Shown here one piece after another: positions 53,504 through 62,462 of a stretch of DNA of 64,000 bases. The notes beneath the pieces were generated by a model. That model was not told the DNA's origin. It worked only from the letters and a program-made list of their open reading frames with translations, and ran no database searches. The stretch is from Pelagibius sp. Alg239-R121. GTDB taxonomy: Bacteria > Pseudomonadota > Alphaproteobacteria > Kiloniellales > Kiloniellaceae. The translations under genes were made by a program, and so were the position numbers. The stretch's first letter is position 1. Each line of letters begins with the position of its first letter. The stretch is from NCBI RefSeq assembly GCF_947331435.1, contig NZ_CAMZOF010000007.1:62001-126000 (forward strand). Direction: 5' to 3'.

Positions 53504-53634
53504 CCAGTCGTCTGCGCGGCTGTTGCTCTTGTTCCGGCGTCATGCTGGACAAGGGCGAAGCCCGTAACGCTTTTGCGACGCTGTCCGACAACCCAAAAAG
53601 TCTCGAGCAACGATCAGTCTCCAGAAAGCCGCTT

Positions 53635-54222
53635 ATGACATCACGCGACAATTCCCATTCCAAGCTTGACTCAGAGCTTTTCGATCAAGGCAAGATCAAC
53701 ACCAGAACTGATCACTCTCTTGACAGACTTGTCCGGCCAGTCGGCTGGTTGGTGCCATTCGTGGCAGTGATATCGGTCTACGAAGTTGTTGCACGGTACG
53801 TTCTCGATTCACCAACCATATGGGTTCATGAAACTTCGACTCTCTTGATCGCCGTTGTGTTTCTGATCGGTGGCGTGCGGGCCATGGCCAGAAACCAGCA
53901 TGTAAAGATTGACTTGCTGCGCTATCTCTTGCCGGTCAATTGGTTGCGCGGCTTGAATCTGGTGCGCAGCTTTCTCCTGATCCCGATCTGTGCGGCGCTG
54001 GTCTATGTGGCAGCACTCACTGCCTGGGACGCGACGCACGCGCGGCCTGGTTTGCTCTTCTACTTCGAGCGCTCCGGATCGTTCTGGAATCCGCCGTTTC
54101 CCGCATTTACCAAATTGGCGTTGCTTGTCGCCTGTGTTTTTCTTTTTGTTCAGTCTATCGCGCAGTTCCGACATGCGCTGAATCTCAAGACTTCTGACGC
54201 TCCGGACACCGAAGGCCAGTAA
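53635..54222 (+). CDS. TRAP transporter small permease (DctQ)
   Basis: A 195-residue inner-membrane protein with four hydrophobic segments after an N-terminal cytoplasmic stretch of about 35 residues. This matches the DctQ subunit. The ATG at 53635 is preceded by AGAAAG; an ATG at 53542 would lengthen it by 31 residues and lacks a ribosome-binding site. It overlaps the DctM start by one base (TAATG). Confidence 0.87.
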   Translation: MTSRDNSHSKLDSELFDQGKINTRTDHSLDRLVRPVGWLVPFVAVISVYEVVARYVLDSPTIWVHETSTLLIAVVFLIGGVRAMARNQHVKIDLLRYLLPVNWLRGLNLVRSFLLIPICAALVYVAALTAWDATHARPGLLFYFERSGSFWNPPFPAFTKLALLVACVFLFVQSIAQFRHALNLKTSDAPDTEGQ

Positions 54223-55532
54223 TGGGATTATCTTCCATTGGCATCGAAGCTGGAACCTGGCTGATTTTCGGCCTCGCGTTCGTCATCCTGCTCACCGGCG
54301 TACCGCTGGGCTTCGCGACGTCGGCCGTCGCGCTGATATTCGCCTTTGGTTGGTTCGGCCCCGACGCGATAACCATCGTGACCAGTCGAATGTACGGCAT
54401 CGTCACTGAATACAGTCTGATCGCCATTCCGATGTTTGTGTTGATGGCCTCGCTGCTGGACCGGTCCGGCTTGTCAGCGGACATGTTTCACGGCATGCGT
54501 ATTTTTGCCGGACGGCTGCGCGGCGGAGTCGCCATTCAAACGGTGATCGTTGCGTTCTTCATGGCCGCCATGTCGGGCATTATTGGGGGCGAGACCGTGC
54601 TCTTGGGTATGCTCGCACTGCCGCAGATGCTGAAGCTCGGCTACGCCAAGGATATCGCTATAGGTTCTGTCTGTGCAGGCGGTGCGCTCGGCACGATGAT
54701 TCCGCCTTCAATCGTCTTGATTATTTATGGAATGATCACCCGCACCTCGATCGGCGATCTCTTTATCGCCACGATCACGCCGGGCACCATATTGATGCTC
54801 TCCTATCTCATTTACATCGGCGTGCGCTGCCACCTCCGTCCCGCTGACGGCCCACCGCTGCCTGAAGCGGAGATCGAAACATCAAGCCATCGCGACGCAC
54901 TGCGTCTGGTTCTCCTACCTTTGATGCTCATCTTTCTTGTTCTTGGTACGATCTACGCAGGCATTGCCTCAATCACCGAGGCGGCCTCGCTGGGTGTCGC
55001 TGGGGCAGCGATAATCTTAGCCATCAAAAGGCGCTTCACGCCCGAGGTTTTGCAAAAAAGCGTCGATCAGACCTTCAATACCTGCGGAATCATCATCTGG
55101 GCAGGTATGGGTGCGATCGCCATTGTCGGCATCTATAATCTGATGGGGGGCGGGCGCTACGTGACGTCCGTTTTCACAAGCCTGGATGTCGCGCCGATCA
55201 TCATCATCATCATCATGATGGCGTCATTGTTCGTTCTTGGAACCTTCATGGACTGGATCGGTATCGCTATTCTGACCCTGCCGATTTTTGTGCCAATCGT
55301 GAAGGCGATCGGTTATGACCCGATCTGGTTCGGTATCCTCTTCTCGGTCAATATGCAGGTTGCCTTTATGACGCCGCCGTTAGGACCCTCCGCTTTCTTC
55401 CTGAAGAGTGTTGCGCCACCCGGCATCAGTCTCTTCGACATCTACCGGGCGTTTATCCCCTTCGTTTGCATTCAGATCTTCGTTCTGTCCCTGCTCATTT
55501 TATTTCCCGAAATTTCTCTTTGGCCTTTCTAA
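54222..55532 (+). CDS. TRAP transporter large permease (DctM)
   Basis: A 436-residue inner-membrane protein with about twelve hydrophobic segments, matching DctM. Typical motifs are GLSADMFHGMRIFAGRLRGG near 85-104, GGALGTMIPPSIVLIIYG near 150-167 and TPPLGPSAFFLK near 386-397. It forms the ion-coupled channel of the TRAP system with DctQ and DctP. Confidence 0.93.
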   Translation: MGLSSIGIEAGTWLIFGLAFVILLTGVPLGFATSAVALIFAFGWFGPDAITIVTSRMYGIVTEYSLIAIPMFVLMASLLDRSGLSADMFHGMRIFAGRLRGGVAIQTVIVAFFMAAMSGIIGGETVLLGMLALPQMLKLGYAKDIAIGSVCAGGALGTMIPPSIVLIIYGMITRTSIGDLFIATITPGTILMLSYLIYIGVRCHLRPADGPPLPEAEIETSSHRDALRLVLLPLMLIFLVLGTIYAGIASITEAASLGVAGAAIILAIKRRFTPEVLQKSVDQTFNTCGIIIWAGMGAIAIVGIYNLMGGGRYVTSVFTSLDVAPIIIIIIMMASLFVLGTFMDWIGIAILTLPIFVPIVKAIGYDPIWFGILFSVNMQVAFMTPPLGPSAFFLKSVAPPGISLFDIYRAFIPFVCIQIFVLSLLILFPEISLWPF

Positions 55533-55617
55533 GCCTACAAAATGACCGAATTGGGAGAAGGAATGCCTGCATGATGAAGGTCTGGCTGTTGAGCGCGAAA
55601 CTGGGAGGTCCAATTAG

Positions 55618-56550
55618 ATGGAAATTTTTGTGAGCCTCGATCTGAATGACAGGCAGGCGATTCGTCTGCGTGAGATCGCCGGAGAAGACAAGCTTCATCT
55701 CCATGGGTGCTTCGATGAGGGCGCACCGATAGAACCGTCATTCAGGCAGTGTGAAGTCGTACTTGGGAATCCGCCTGCTGATTGGATTGCACAGGCGCCG
55801 GCATTGCGGTGGGTACAGCTCGAATCGGTGGGTTTTGGTGAGTACACGGATCTGAATTGGCACGAACTGGGCGACCGGGTGACCATGACCAACCTGGCCG
55901 GCTTTTTCACCGAACCAGTCGCGGAATCCATTCTGGCTGGAATTCTCGCGCTCTATCGCGGGATCGATCGTCTGGTTTGCCTGCAGCGGGATAAGGACTG
56001 GCAGGGGGACGCGCTGCGCACGGAGTTGCGGACGCTGAAGGGTGCGGCCGTCGTGCTGTTCGGTTACGGAACGATCAGCCGGCGCCTGGCGGAACTGCTT
56101 CGGCCTTTTGATTGCGAGCTGATCCCCATTGGCCGGGAATGGGAGAGGGAGGCAATCGATACTGCGCTGGCGACTGCAGACGTCATTGTCTCGACGGTTC
56201 CCGACACTGCCGCGACCAGAGGCGCCTTCAGCCGCGAGCGGTTGGCCGGTTTGAAGGATACGGCGCTGTTCATAAATTTCGGCCGCGGTTCGGTGGTCGA
56301 TGAGGAGGCTCTAGCCGACGCTTTGACCGCGGGTAGTCTTGGCGGTGCGGTGGTGGACGTGACCTTGAGCGAACCTCTGCCGGACGGTCACAGGTTCTGG
56401 ACCTGTCCGAATATGATCTTGACGCAACACAGTGGCGGCGGGACCGCGGACGAGATCGATCGCAAACTAGAGGTCTTCTCACAGAAACTCGAGCGCTACC
56501 GCAGGGGCGACCAGCCTGCGGGAACAGTGGATTTTTTACGGGGCTATTGA
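55618..56550 (+). CDS. D-2-hydroxyacid dehydrogenase (GhrA-like)
   Basis: A 310-residue NAD(P)-dependent dehydrogenase. The Rossmann motif is GYGTISRRLAELL, the catalytic-arginine segment is NFGRGSVVDE near residues 219-228, the glutamate is in LSEPLP and the histidine in TQHSGGG near 268-274. It belongs to the hydroxypyruvate/glyoxylate reductase side of the family. A GGGAGG lies before the ATG. It overlaps the next gene by one base (TGATG). It probably reduces or oxidises a 2-oxo acid from the imported substrate. Confidence 0.9.
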   Translation: MEIFVSLDLNDRQAIRLREIAGEDKLHLHGCFDEGAPIEPSFRQCEVVLGNPPADWIAQAPALRWVQLESVGFGEYTDLNWHELGDRVTMTNLAGFFTEPVAESILAGILALYRGIDRLVCLQRDKDWQGDALRTELRTLKGAAVVLFGYGTISRRLAELLRPFDCELIPIGREWEREAIDTALATADVIVSTVPDTAATRGAFSRERLAGLKDTALFINFGRGSVVDEEALADALTAGSLGGAVVDVTLSEPLPDGHRFWTCPNMILTQHSGGGTADEIDRKLEVFSQKLERYRRGDQPAGTVDFLRGY

Positions 56551-57749
56551 TGTCGAAAGTAAACCAAGTTCGGTGCATACTGCTCAGTTCACCCTACGCA
56601 GATGCAGATGATCCCGAGATCAAGGAGTGCTTTCCGAACGGACCCAAGCGTACCGTCGGCATGGTCGAGGTGACACTGGAGGACGGCACCACCGGAATCG
56701 GAGAGGGTTATCTGGCGGTCTTCGCGCCGTTGGTGTTCAAGTCCATCGTCGATTTGTGCCAGCCTTATATCGAAGGCAAGGATGCCTTTGATATCGAACG
56801 GCGGGTTCGGGACCTGCGCAGCATCTGCGATTACTGGTCGCTGCAGGGTGCAGCGCGTCATGTCATTTCTGCCTTCGAAATCGCGCTGCAGGATGCGAAG
56901 GCCAAGAGCCTGGGCATACCCGTTTACGAGCTCTTGGGGGGCGCTCGGGACTCCAGCATCCCGATCTATGGCAGTGGAGGCTGCTGTGATGCCAAAGATC
57001 AGTTTCTAAAGGAACTCGACCTGCTGGAATCGAAAGGGATCGATCTCTATAAAATCCGGTCCGTCAAAGGGGATGTGTACCGAACCGTCTGGATTCTGGA
57101 TGAGGCCGCCCGGCGCGGTATCAGGGTCGGTGTTGACATGTGTCAAAATCTTGCCGATCCACCCCAGGCGGTTGACGATGTGGTCGCCTTCGTCGAGGCC
57201 GTCCATACCAAGACCGACCAGCGTATGGTCTTCATTGAAGAGGCGATCGGCCCCGACAGCCCGGAAGGTTTCAAGGAATTGCGCGCGCGCATCGATGTAC
57301 AGGTCTGCGGCGGCGAGATTATCACGACACCCAAAGAAATGATCGAGCGCATCAACAACGATGTTTATGATTTCGTCCAGCCCGATGCCTCGGTGATCGG
57401 CGGCATCGGGGCGGTCATGGATATCTTTTCGGCTGCCCGCAAGAAAGACACCGCTGTCGTTGTGCATGCCTGGGGCGGTGCCGTCGCCATCATGGCCAGT
57501 TATCATGCCGCCTTTGCCGGCGACGGTAAGCTGGTCGAATATCCGATGCTGGCCTTTCCTTTGGGCGCCGAGATGCTGGGTGATCAGGGACATATTGAGG
57601 CTGGGCGGCTGCTCCGGCCCACGGCACCCGGGCTGGGGATCACGCTGTCACCGGAGATCGAGGCGCGCTACCCCTTCGACGAGACGGCCGTATACTCCTG
57701 TATGCTGAACGACTGGGGCCCACCGCCGGACGACAGCTGGAAACAGTAA
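56550..57749 (+). CDS. Enolase-superfamily enzyme, mandelate racemase subgroup
   Basis: A 399-residue enolase-superfamily enzyme. Candidate catalytic residues are Lys168 and Arg170 in YKIRSVKG (KxR in place of KxK), Asp196, Glu230/231, Glu256 in CGGEI, Asp279 in VQPDAS and His306 in VVHAWGG. The histidine at the seventh strand is the mandelate racemase/sugar acid dehydratase signature. Sugar-acid dehydration to a 2-keto-3-deoxy acid is likely, given the TRAP importer and hydroxyacid dehydrogenase upstream. It converges on an SDR gene nine bases away. Confidence 0.88.
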   Translation: MSKVNQVRCILLSSPYADADDPEIKECFPNGPKRTVGMVEVTLEDGTTGIGEGYLAVFAPLVFKSIVDLCQPYIEGKDAFDIERRVRDLRSICDYWSLQGAARHVISAFEIALQDAKAKSLGIPVYELLGGARDSSIPIYGSGGCCDAKDQFLKELDLLESKGIDLYKIRSVKGDVYRTVWILDEAARRGIRVGVDMCQNLADPPQAVDDVVAFVEAVHTKTDQRMVFIEEAIGPDSPEGFKELRARIDVQVCGGEIITTPKEMIERINNDVYDFVQPDASVIGGIGAVMDIFSAARKKDTAVVVHAWGGAVAIMASYHAAFAGDGKLVEYPMLAFPLGAEMLGDQGHIEAGRLLRPTAPGLGITLSPEIEARYPFDETAVYSCMLNDWGPPPDDSWKQ

Positions 57750-57757
57750 GGTTTCGA

Positions 57758-58534
57758 TTAGGCGAGCATTTTGATGTCGCCGCAGACCGAGATCGCCTGT
57801 CCAGAGATCGTGCAGCCGCGCGGGCTGGTTATGAACAGAATCTGATCTGCGATCTGCTCTTGAGTGACATAGTCTTTAATCGAGGTGTAGGAGAAGGCTT
57901 CGGCTTCAATCTCTTTGAAAGAGACACCCTTTTGCTGCGCCTTGGCTTCCATGACCCGGCGCTGGCGATCGCCCGCGACAATACCCGGCAGGATCGCGTT
58001 GACCCGGATGCCGTCGCCGCCGAGCTCGATCGACAGCGACTTCGTAAAACCGATCACGCCCCATTTGGCGGCGGCGTAGGGTGTGCGCATGGCAAAGCCC
58101 AGCTGCCCGGCGGCTGAGGAAAGGTTGACGATCGAGGCATTTTCGCTTTTGCGCAGGTGAGGGACAGCTGCGCGAGTACAATTGAACTGTCCGGTCAGAC
58201 AGACATCGAGGCAGCGGTCCCAGTCCTCCGGATTGATATCGTCGACGCGTGCGGTGGGGCCGGCATTGCCGGCGTTGTTGATGAGAACGTCAAGGCCGTT
58301 CATGTGCGTTGCGGCGGCGTCGATAAAGTTGGAGACGGCGCTCCGGTCGGTGACGTCACATGCCGTCGCCAGCACGCCGGGAAGTTTTTCTGCCACTTCG
58401 GCGACGGCGTCCGGGTCGACATCGCAGACAACAACTTGCGCACCTTCTTTCTGAAATGCGCGGGCAGTTGCCAGACCGATTCCCGCAGCGCCTGCAGTCA
58501 CGACAACTTTCAGTCCCACAATATTCAAGTCCAT
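57758..58534 (-). CDS. Short-chain dehydrogenase/reductase
   Basis: A 258-residue classical SDR. The TAGAAGIGLATA motif is at about 13-24, NNAG near 88-91 and YAAAKWGV near 152-159; the end CTISGQAISVCGD is conserved in 3-oxoacyl reductase-like and sugar dehydrogenase members. It is convergent with the enolase-superfamily gene and divergent from the carnitine dehydrogenase-like gene. It may act on the same sugar acid, but its own promoter makes this uncertain. Confidence 0.87.
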   Translation of the reverse strand: MDLNIVGLKVVVTAGAAGIGLATARAFQKEGAQVVVCDVDPDAVAEVAEKLPGVLATACDVTDRSAVSNFIDAAATHMNGLDVLINNAGNAGPTARVDDINPEDWDRCLDVCLTGQFNCTRAAVPHLRKSENASIVNLSSAAGQLGFAMRTPYAAAKWGVIGFTKSLSIELGGDGIRVNAILPGIVAGDRQRRVMEAKAQQKGVSFKEIEAEAFSYTSIKDYVTQEQIADQILFITSPRGCTISGQAISVCGDIKMLA

Positions 58535-58639
58535 GCCTCAATGCCTTTCCTGATCGCCGGGATGATCACGCGCGTGATTAACTGTGAGACCTTGCCCGGC
58601 AAATGACTCGACAGCGTTATCGCCTCTTAACATAATATC

Positions 58640-58649
58640 TTTGATCAAA
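58640..58649. promoter_or_regulatory. Palindrome upstream of the carnitine dehydrogenase-like gene
   Basis: TTTGATCAAA is a perfect 10-bp palindrome within an AT-rich divergent control region, 58 bases before the plus-strand gene. It could be a GntR-type site; the only GntR gene nearby is the remnant at 59831. Confidence 0.35.
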
Positions 58650-58706
58650 TATCAAAAGCATTCCAATTTTTGATTCCATCCAGAGTCGTAGTGAAAGGAA
58701 ACAGTC

Positions 58707-59651
58707 ATGCCGCAGGCCGCAATCGTTGGTTCTGGACTTATCGGTCGTGCTTGGGCGTTGGTTTTTGCCCGATCCGGTTGGACAGTCACTATGACGGATC
58801 CATCGGCCGAGGTGCGGGCGGGCTTGGAGAACTCTCTGACGCAGGATTGCAGCGTTCTCGAGCGGCATGGCCTGGCTGGTTCAGTTGGGGACGTTGTCGC
58901 GCGGATCACTGTAGCGGCGAAGTTGGAGGAAGCGGTCGCAGGCGCGGCATTCGTTCAAGAAAACGGCCCGGAGGACTGCGGCATCAAGCGCAGAATCTTT
59001 ACCGAGCTGGACCGGTTTGCCCCACCCGAAGCGATCCTGGCATCTTCGACATCTGCCATTGTTGGCTCACGATTTACCGAAGACCTGCCAGGCCGGGCGC
59101 GCTGTGTGGTCGGCCATCCGGTAAACCCGCCACATCTCGTTCCGCTGGTCGAAATATGCGCTGCGCCCTGGACAAGTGAGACGACGATCGAACGGACACG
59201 CGAAGTCTATAGTCAGATCGGCCAGATCCCGGTCATGGTCAAACGCGAAGTCGACGGTTTCGTGTTGAACCGGCTTCAGGGGGCTTTGCTTGCGGAAGCC
59301 TTCCGCTTGGTCCGCGACGGTGTGGTATCACCTGAAGACCTCGACAAGACGGTCAAACACGGGCTTGGTCTGCGCTGGTCGTTCATGGGACCGTTCGAGA
59401 CGATCGAACTCAATGCACCCGGTGGCATTGCAGATTACTGTGCACGCTACAACGGGTTTTACCAGCGCCTGATGGAAGATCCGCCGGGTGCAGATGCGTT
59501 TGCCATGGACGCCGTCGAAAAAGTTCTACGGAGCTGGCCGTACGAAGCGGATGTTGAACGCATTGCCGCTCTTACCGATTGGCGCAACGAACGTCTGGCG
59601 GCACTCCAGGCCCACAAGTCTTCGTGTGAATTGGGAGCGACTAAAGCATGA
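58707..59651 (+). CDS. 3-hydroxyacyl-CoA dehydrogenase-fold oxidoreductase, L-carnitine dehydrogenase-like
   Basis: A 314-residue NAD-dependent dehydrogenase of the 3-hydroxyacyl-CoA dehydrogenase/lambda-crystallin family. The NAD motif GSGLIGRAW is at 8-16, and the catalytic segment GHPVNPPHLVPLVE near 135-148 has the histidine in VGHP. Small members oxidise free 3-hydroxy acids such as L-carnitine or L-gulonate. The truncated BKACE gene immediately after, overlapping by ATGA, suggests carnitine dehydrogenase followed by dehydrocarnitine cleavage. The open reading frame is intact. Confidence 0.85.
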   Translation: MPQAAIVGSGLIGRAWALVFARSGWTVTMTDPSAEVRAGLENSLTQDCSVLERHGLAGSVGDVVARITVAAKLEEAVAGAAFVQENGPEDCGIKRRIFTELDRFAPPEAILASSTSAIVGSRFTEDLPGRARCVVGHPVNPPHLVPLVEICAAPWTSETTIERTREVYSQIGQIPVMVKREVDGFVLNRLQGALLAEAFRLVRDGVVSPEDLDKTVKHGLGLRWSFMGPFETIELNAPGGIADYCARYNGFYQRLMEDPPGADAFAMDAVEKVLRSWPYEADVERIAALTDWRNERLAALQAHKSSCELGATKA

Positions 59652-59830
59652 GCGAAAAAGTCATTATCACCTGCGCGGTCACCGGTTCGATCCATACGCC
59701 GAGTATGTCGCCGCACCTCCCAGTTACGTCTGAAGAAATCGCGGATGCGGCTATTGGTGCAGCAGAAGCCGGTGCCTCCATCGTTCATCTGCACGCACGG
59801 GATCCAATGAACGGCCAGCCGGATCAATAA
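59648..59830 (+). pseudogene. BKACE (beta-keto acid cleavage enzyme) N-terminal remnant
   Basis: Sixty codons matching the start of BKACE (DUF849, 3-keto-5-aminohexanoate cleavage) proteins, which are normally near 300 residues. The ITCAVTGSIHTPS opening and the zinc-ligand motif VHLHARDP (His47, His49) are intact, then TAA follows. The remaining barrel is missing. Sequence after the stop continues in the same frame into a GntR FCD domain, so a deletion joined two genes here. The fragment cannot be a working enzyme. Confidence 0.85.
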
Positions 59831-60292
59831 GTTCAGCCAAAAGCAGTAGAGTTTCCCGTCGCGCAACTGGACAGGGAGACCCTGCAGGACCTGCGTAACG
59901 TACATATCGAAACTGAAAGCCTGTCCGCCGAGTGGGCTGTCGACAAAATTACACCGGCCGGACTTGCAGTTCTCCAGGCGCAATACAAGAAAATGAAAGA
60001 GTCTATTGGCACAGGGGACGTGAAGGGTTTCCTGCGTGGCAATCGAGTGTTTCATTTCAAGACCTATCGCACTGCTGGATCGCCGGTTTCGCTCAGTGTA
60101 ATCGAGAATCTGTGGCTGCAGATTAGCCCTTATTTCAATTTGCTGCACGAGTCCGGCAATCCGAAGTTAGCCAACAAGCAGCATGCGGTGATGATTGCGG
60201 CGATCAAGAAGGGTGATAAAGCAGCGGTAAAGGCTGCGATCCGTTCCGATATAGACGGCGCCTACCAAGTATTGTTGAAACTCTTAGGCTGA
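59831..60292 (+). pseudogene. GntR-family regulator remnant (FCD domain only)
   Basis: About 154 codons in the BKACE frame, without its own start at the 5' end. They encode a GntR FCD ligand-binding domain: LDRETLQDLRNVHIE, RVFHFKTYRTAGS and NKQHAVMIAAIKKGDKAAVKAAI. The winged helix-turn-helix is absent. The last family histidine appears replaced (RSDID). An internal ATG at 59993 could start a 99-residue fragment, but nothing supports expression. It is the 3' half of a deletion-fused pair. Confidence 0.8.
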
Positions 60293-60325
60293 AGTTTCAA
60301 ATCCACTTCAATGCGAAAAAGAAAG

Positions 60326-60347
60326 AAGGGGCGCAAGAACGCCCCTT
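60326..60347. terminator. Bidirectional rho-independent terminator
   Basis: AAGGGGCG at 60326-60333 pairs perfectly with CGCCCCTT at 60340-60347 around a 6-base loop. TTTT follows on the plus strand and a pyrimidine-rich run on the minus strand. It separates the GntR remnant from the convergent sugar ABC operon. Confidence 0.8.
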
Positions 60348-60415
60348 TTGAGTATTGCGGACCGGCTGAGGGCAGAGAGTGCCTCTGTCGCCGGATTCCA
60401 GAGTATCGGCTTGTG

Positions 60416-61408
60416 TTACTGAACGAGGCAGCTATCGGCATTGTCCTTAGTGCAGACGTCCAGTCCTGTATAGATTGGATCTGCGACGGCTTTGCCAGCA
60501 GCCAGATCCTTCAGGATGAACATGGCTTTGTAGCCCATCTCGAAAGGACGCTGGCCGACCTGTCCGTTGGAAAGGCCGTCCTTCAACTGCTCCATCTGCA
60601 TAGGCAGCGTGTCGGCGACAATGATCGAAAGCGATCCGTCATCCACGCGGGCCTTGTGCGGTGCCACAGCCTGACGGTAGGCATTGTCGAACCACTGCGT
60701 GAAGGCGCCCGTTGAAATGAACGCGGTCAGGTCCGGTTCTTTGATCAGGATGTCGGTCATGCCCTGTATGGCCTTGTTGCCGTCATCGTCGGTGATCAAT
60801 GGGCAACCGGCGACTTCTGTCCAACCGTTTTCACCCTTCAACATGTTGCCAGGTGCCGTCGTGCCGGATGCGCCCGATAACGTATCGCGAATGCCTTGCA
60901 GGCGTTCGTTGTGGTTGGCTGCGGCTGCGCCGCCGGTCTGCAGGCAGACCTTGCCGCCGCTCGGCTGAAGTGTTTGAGCGATCTTGGCCAGATTGACTCC
61001 GATGTCGTAGTTCTTGGTCCCGACATAGGTCGAGCGCACACCGATATCCTTTGCGAGAACGTCGGAGTCCCAGGTCATCACCGGGATTCCAGCGGCGACG
61101 GCGGCCTTCAAGGCCTTACCCATCGCAGGCGCGTTCGAGGGGGCCACGGCAATGCCGTCCACACCCTGACTGATCAGATCCTGCACGATCTGGATCTGCT
61201 CCAGCTCGGTGTGTTCACCCGGACCGATGTAGACGCATTCAACATCGGACATTTCATCCTGCGCTTTGTAGCAGCCATCGCGCGCCAGATCGAAGAAGGG
61301 ATTGTTCATCGCCTTGGGCACAAGCGCCAATTTTAGTTTGTCCGCTGCCACGGCGCCGCCGGGTAAGGCCAGCGCGGCCAGACAGGTCGCTAGGATTAGC
61401 TTTTTCAC
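60416..61408 (-). CDS. Ribose/inositol-type ABC transporter substrate-binding protein
   Basis: A 330-residue periplasmic binding protein of the RbsB-like type 1 fold with a signal peptide (residues 1-22, cleavage near AVA). It opens LKLALVPKAMNNPFFDLARDG and carries the SQGVDGIAVAPSNAPA and PVMTWDSD segments of sugar-binding members. The GTG at 61408 has GGGAGGA eight bases upstream; a longer frame from 61534 runs into the permease gene. It is the last gene of the importer operon. Ligand probably a sugar or cyclitol. Confidence 0.92.
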   Translation of the reverse strand: MKKLILATCLAALALPGGAVAADKLKLALVPKAMNNPFFDLARDGCYKAQDEMSDVECVYIGPGEHTELEQIQIVQDLISQGVDGIAVAPSNAPAMGKALKAAVAAGIPVMTWDSDVLAKDIGVRSTYVGTKNYDIGVNLAKIAQTLQPSGGKVCLQTGGAAAANHNERLQGIRDTLSGASGTTAPGNMLKGENGWTEVAGCPLITDDDGNKAIQGMTDILIKEPDLTAFISTGAFTQWFDNAYRQAVAPHKARVDDGSLSIIVADTLPMQMEQLKDGLSNGQVGQRPFEMGYKAMFILKDLAAGKAVADPIYTGLDVCTKDNADSCLVQ

Positions 61409-61448
61409 TCTTGATCCTCCCTTTGGTTTATCAACTTGGAGACCCGTT

Positions 61449-62462
61449 TCAGGGTCCGCTTCTATTGCGAATACGCTCCAGCAGCACGGCGAGGATGATG
61501 AAGAGGCCGACAAAAAACTGCTGCCACAGGGCATCGATCCCGGCCAATAGCAGGGAATTTCGGATGAGTTCCATCAGGGCCGCACCGATGGGCGCCCCCA
61601 AAGCATAGGCGACTCCGCCCATGAGGTTTGCGCCGCCGATCACAGAAGCCGCGATCACGTTGAGCTCGTAAGTTAAGCCAAGAGCATTGGTGACCGATCC
61701 GAACCAGCCGACCAGCAGAAAGGCCGCCAGTCCGGCGCACATCGAGCAGATGACGTAAACCGAGACGATCACGCGTTCAACCGGAATACCGGCCAGCCGC
61801 GCGGCATCGGCGTTGCCGCCGACCGCGAAAACCCAGCGGCCCCATGTAGTGTAGCGGAAGGCGAGGAAGAACACGATGGTCAGGATGATCAGCACCCAGA
61901 CAGGATTGGGAACTCCGATCACACTCTCGCCGCCGATCCACTCGAAGAGTTCTTGGTCCGGACCGAATTCGTAGATCATCTTATTGTTGGAGGCGACCAT
62001 CGCCACCGAGCGCGTGATCGCCAGCATTCCTAGAGTGACTACGAAGGGTGCGAGCCTGAGATAGGCGATCAGCACGCCGTTGATCAGGCCTACCAGCCCC
62101 GCCATACCGATGCAGGCCAGGAACCCGAGGCCCACGCCAAAGCCCGCCTGCATCACCAACCCCGTGACGATCCCGGCCAGCCCCATCAGGGAACCCACTG
62201 AAAGGTCGATGCCAGCAGTCACGATCACCGCCGTCATTCCAAGCGCCATGATCCCAAAAAACGCGAAGTTGCGGGTGACGTTGAACATATTGCGGTCGGT
62301 CATGAAGACATCGGAGACGACGGACATCACGGCGCCGATTGCTAGGATGGACACGAGAACCCAAAATGGCTGGGTCCGCACAATTGCCTGAAGGCCCGAC
62401 ATCTCCTTGCGCGTGGTGACCGTCTGGTCGATGGCTGCGTGATCTCTCGTTTCCGTGGTCAT
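61449..62462 (-). CDS. RbsC-type ABC transporter permease
   Basis: A 337-residue inner-membrane permease of the RbsC/XylH family with about ten hydrophobic segments. The GIDLSVGSLMGLAG motif is near residues 87-100 and the conserved GGANLMGG segment near 278-285. Its ATG overlaps the ATPase stop by ATGA. It pairs with itself to form the channel of the ribose-type importer. Confidence 0.93.
   Translation of the reverse strand: MTTETRDHAAIDQTVTTRKEMSGLQAIVRTQPFWVLVSILAIGAVMSVVSDVFMTDRNMFNVTRNFAFFGIMALGMTAVIVTAGIDLSVGSLMGLAGIVTGLVMQAGFGVGLGFLACIGMAGLVGLINGVLIAYLRLAPFVVTLGMLAITRSVAMVASNNKMIYEFGPDQELFEWIGGESVIGVPNPVWVLIILTIVFFLAFRYTTWGRWVFAVGGNADAARLAGIPVERVIVSVYVICSMCAGLAAFLLVGWFGSVTNALGLTYELNVIAASVIGGANLMGGVAYALGAPIGAALMELIRNSLLLAGIDALWQQFFVGLFIILAVLLERIRNRSGP

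Noticed and set aside
59831-60292. Stop-codon readthrough producing a BKACE-FCD fusion protein
   Set aside because: Both halves lack essential parts (barrel and DNA-binding domain), so a deletion remnant is simpler than a functional readthrough product.
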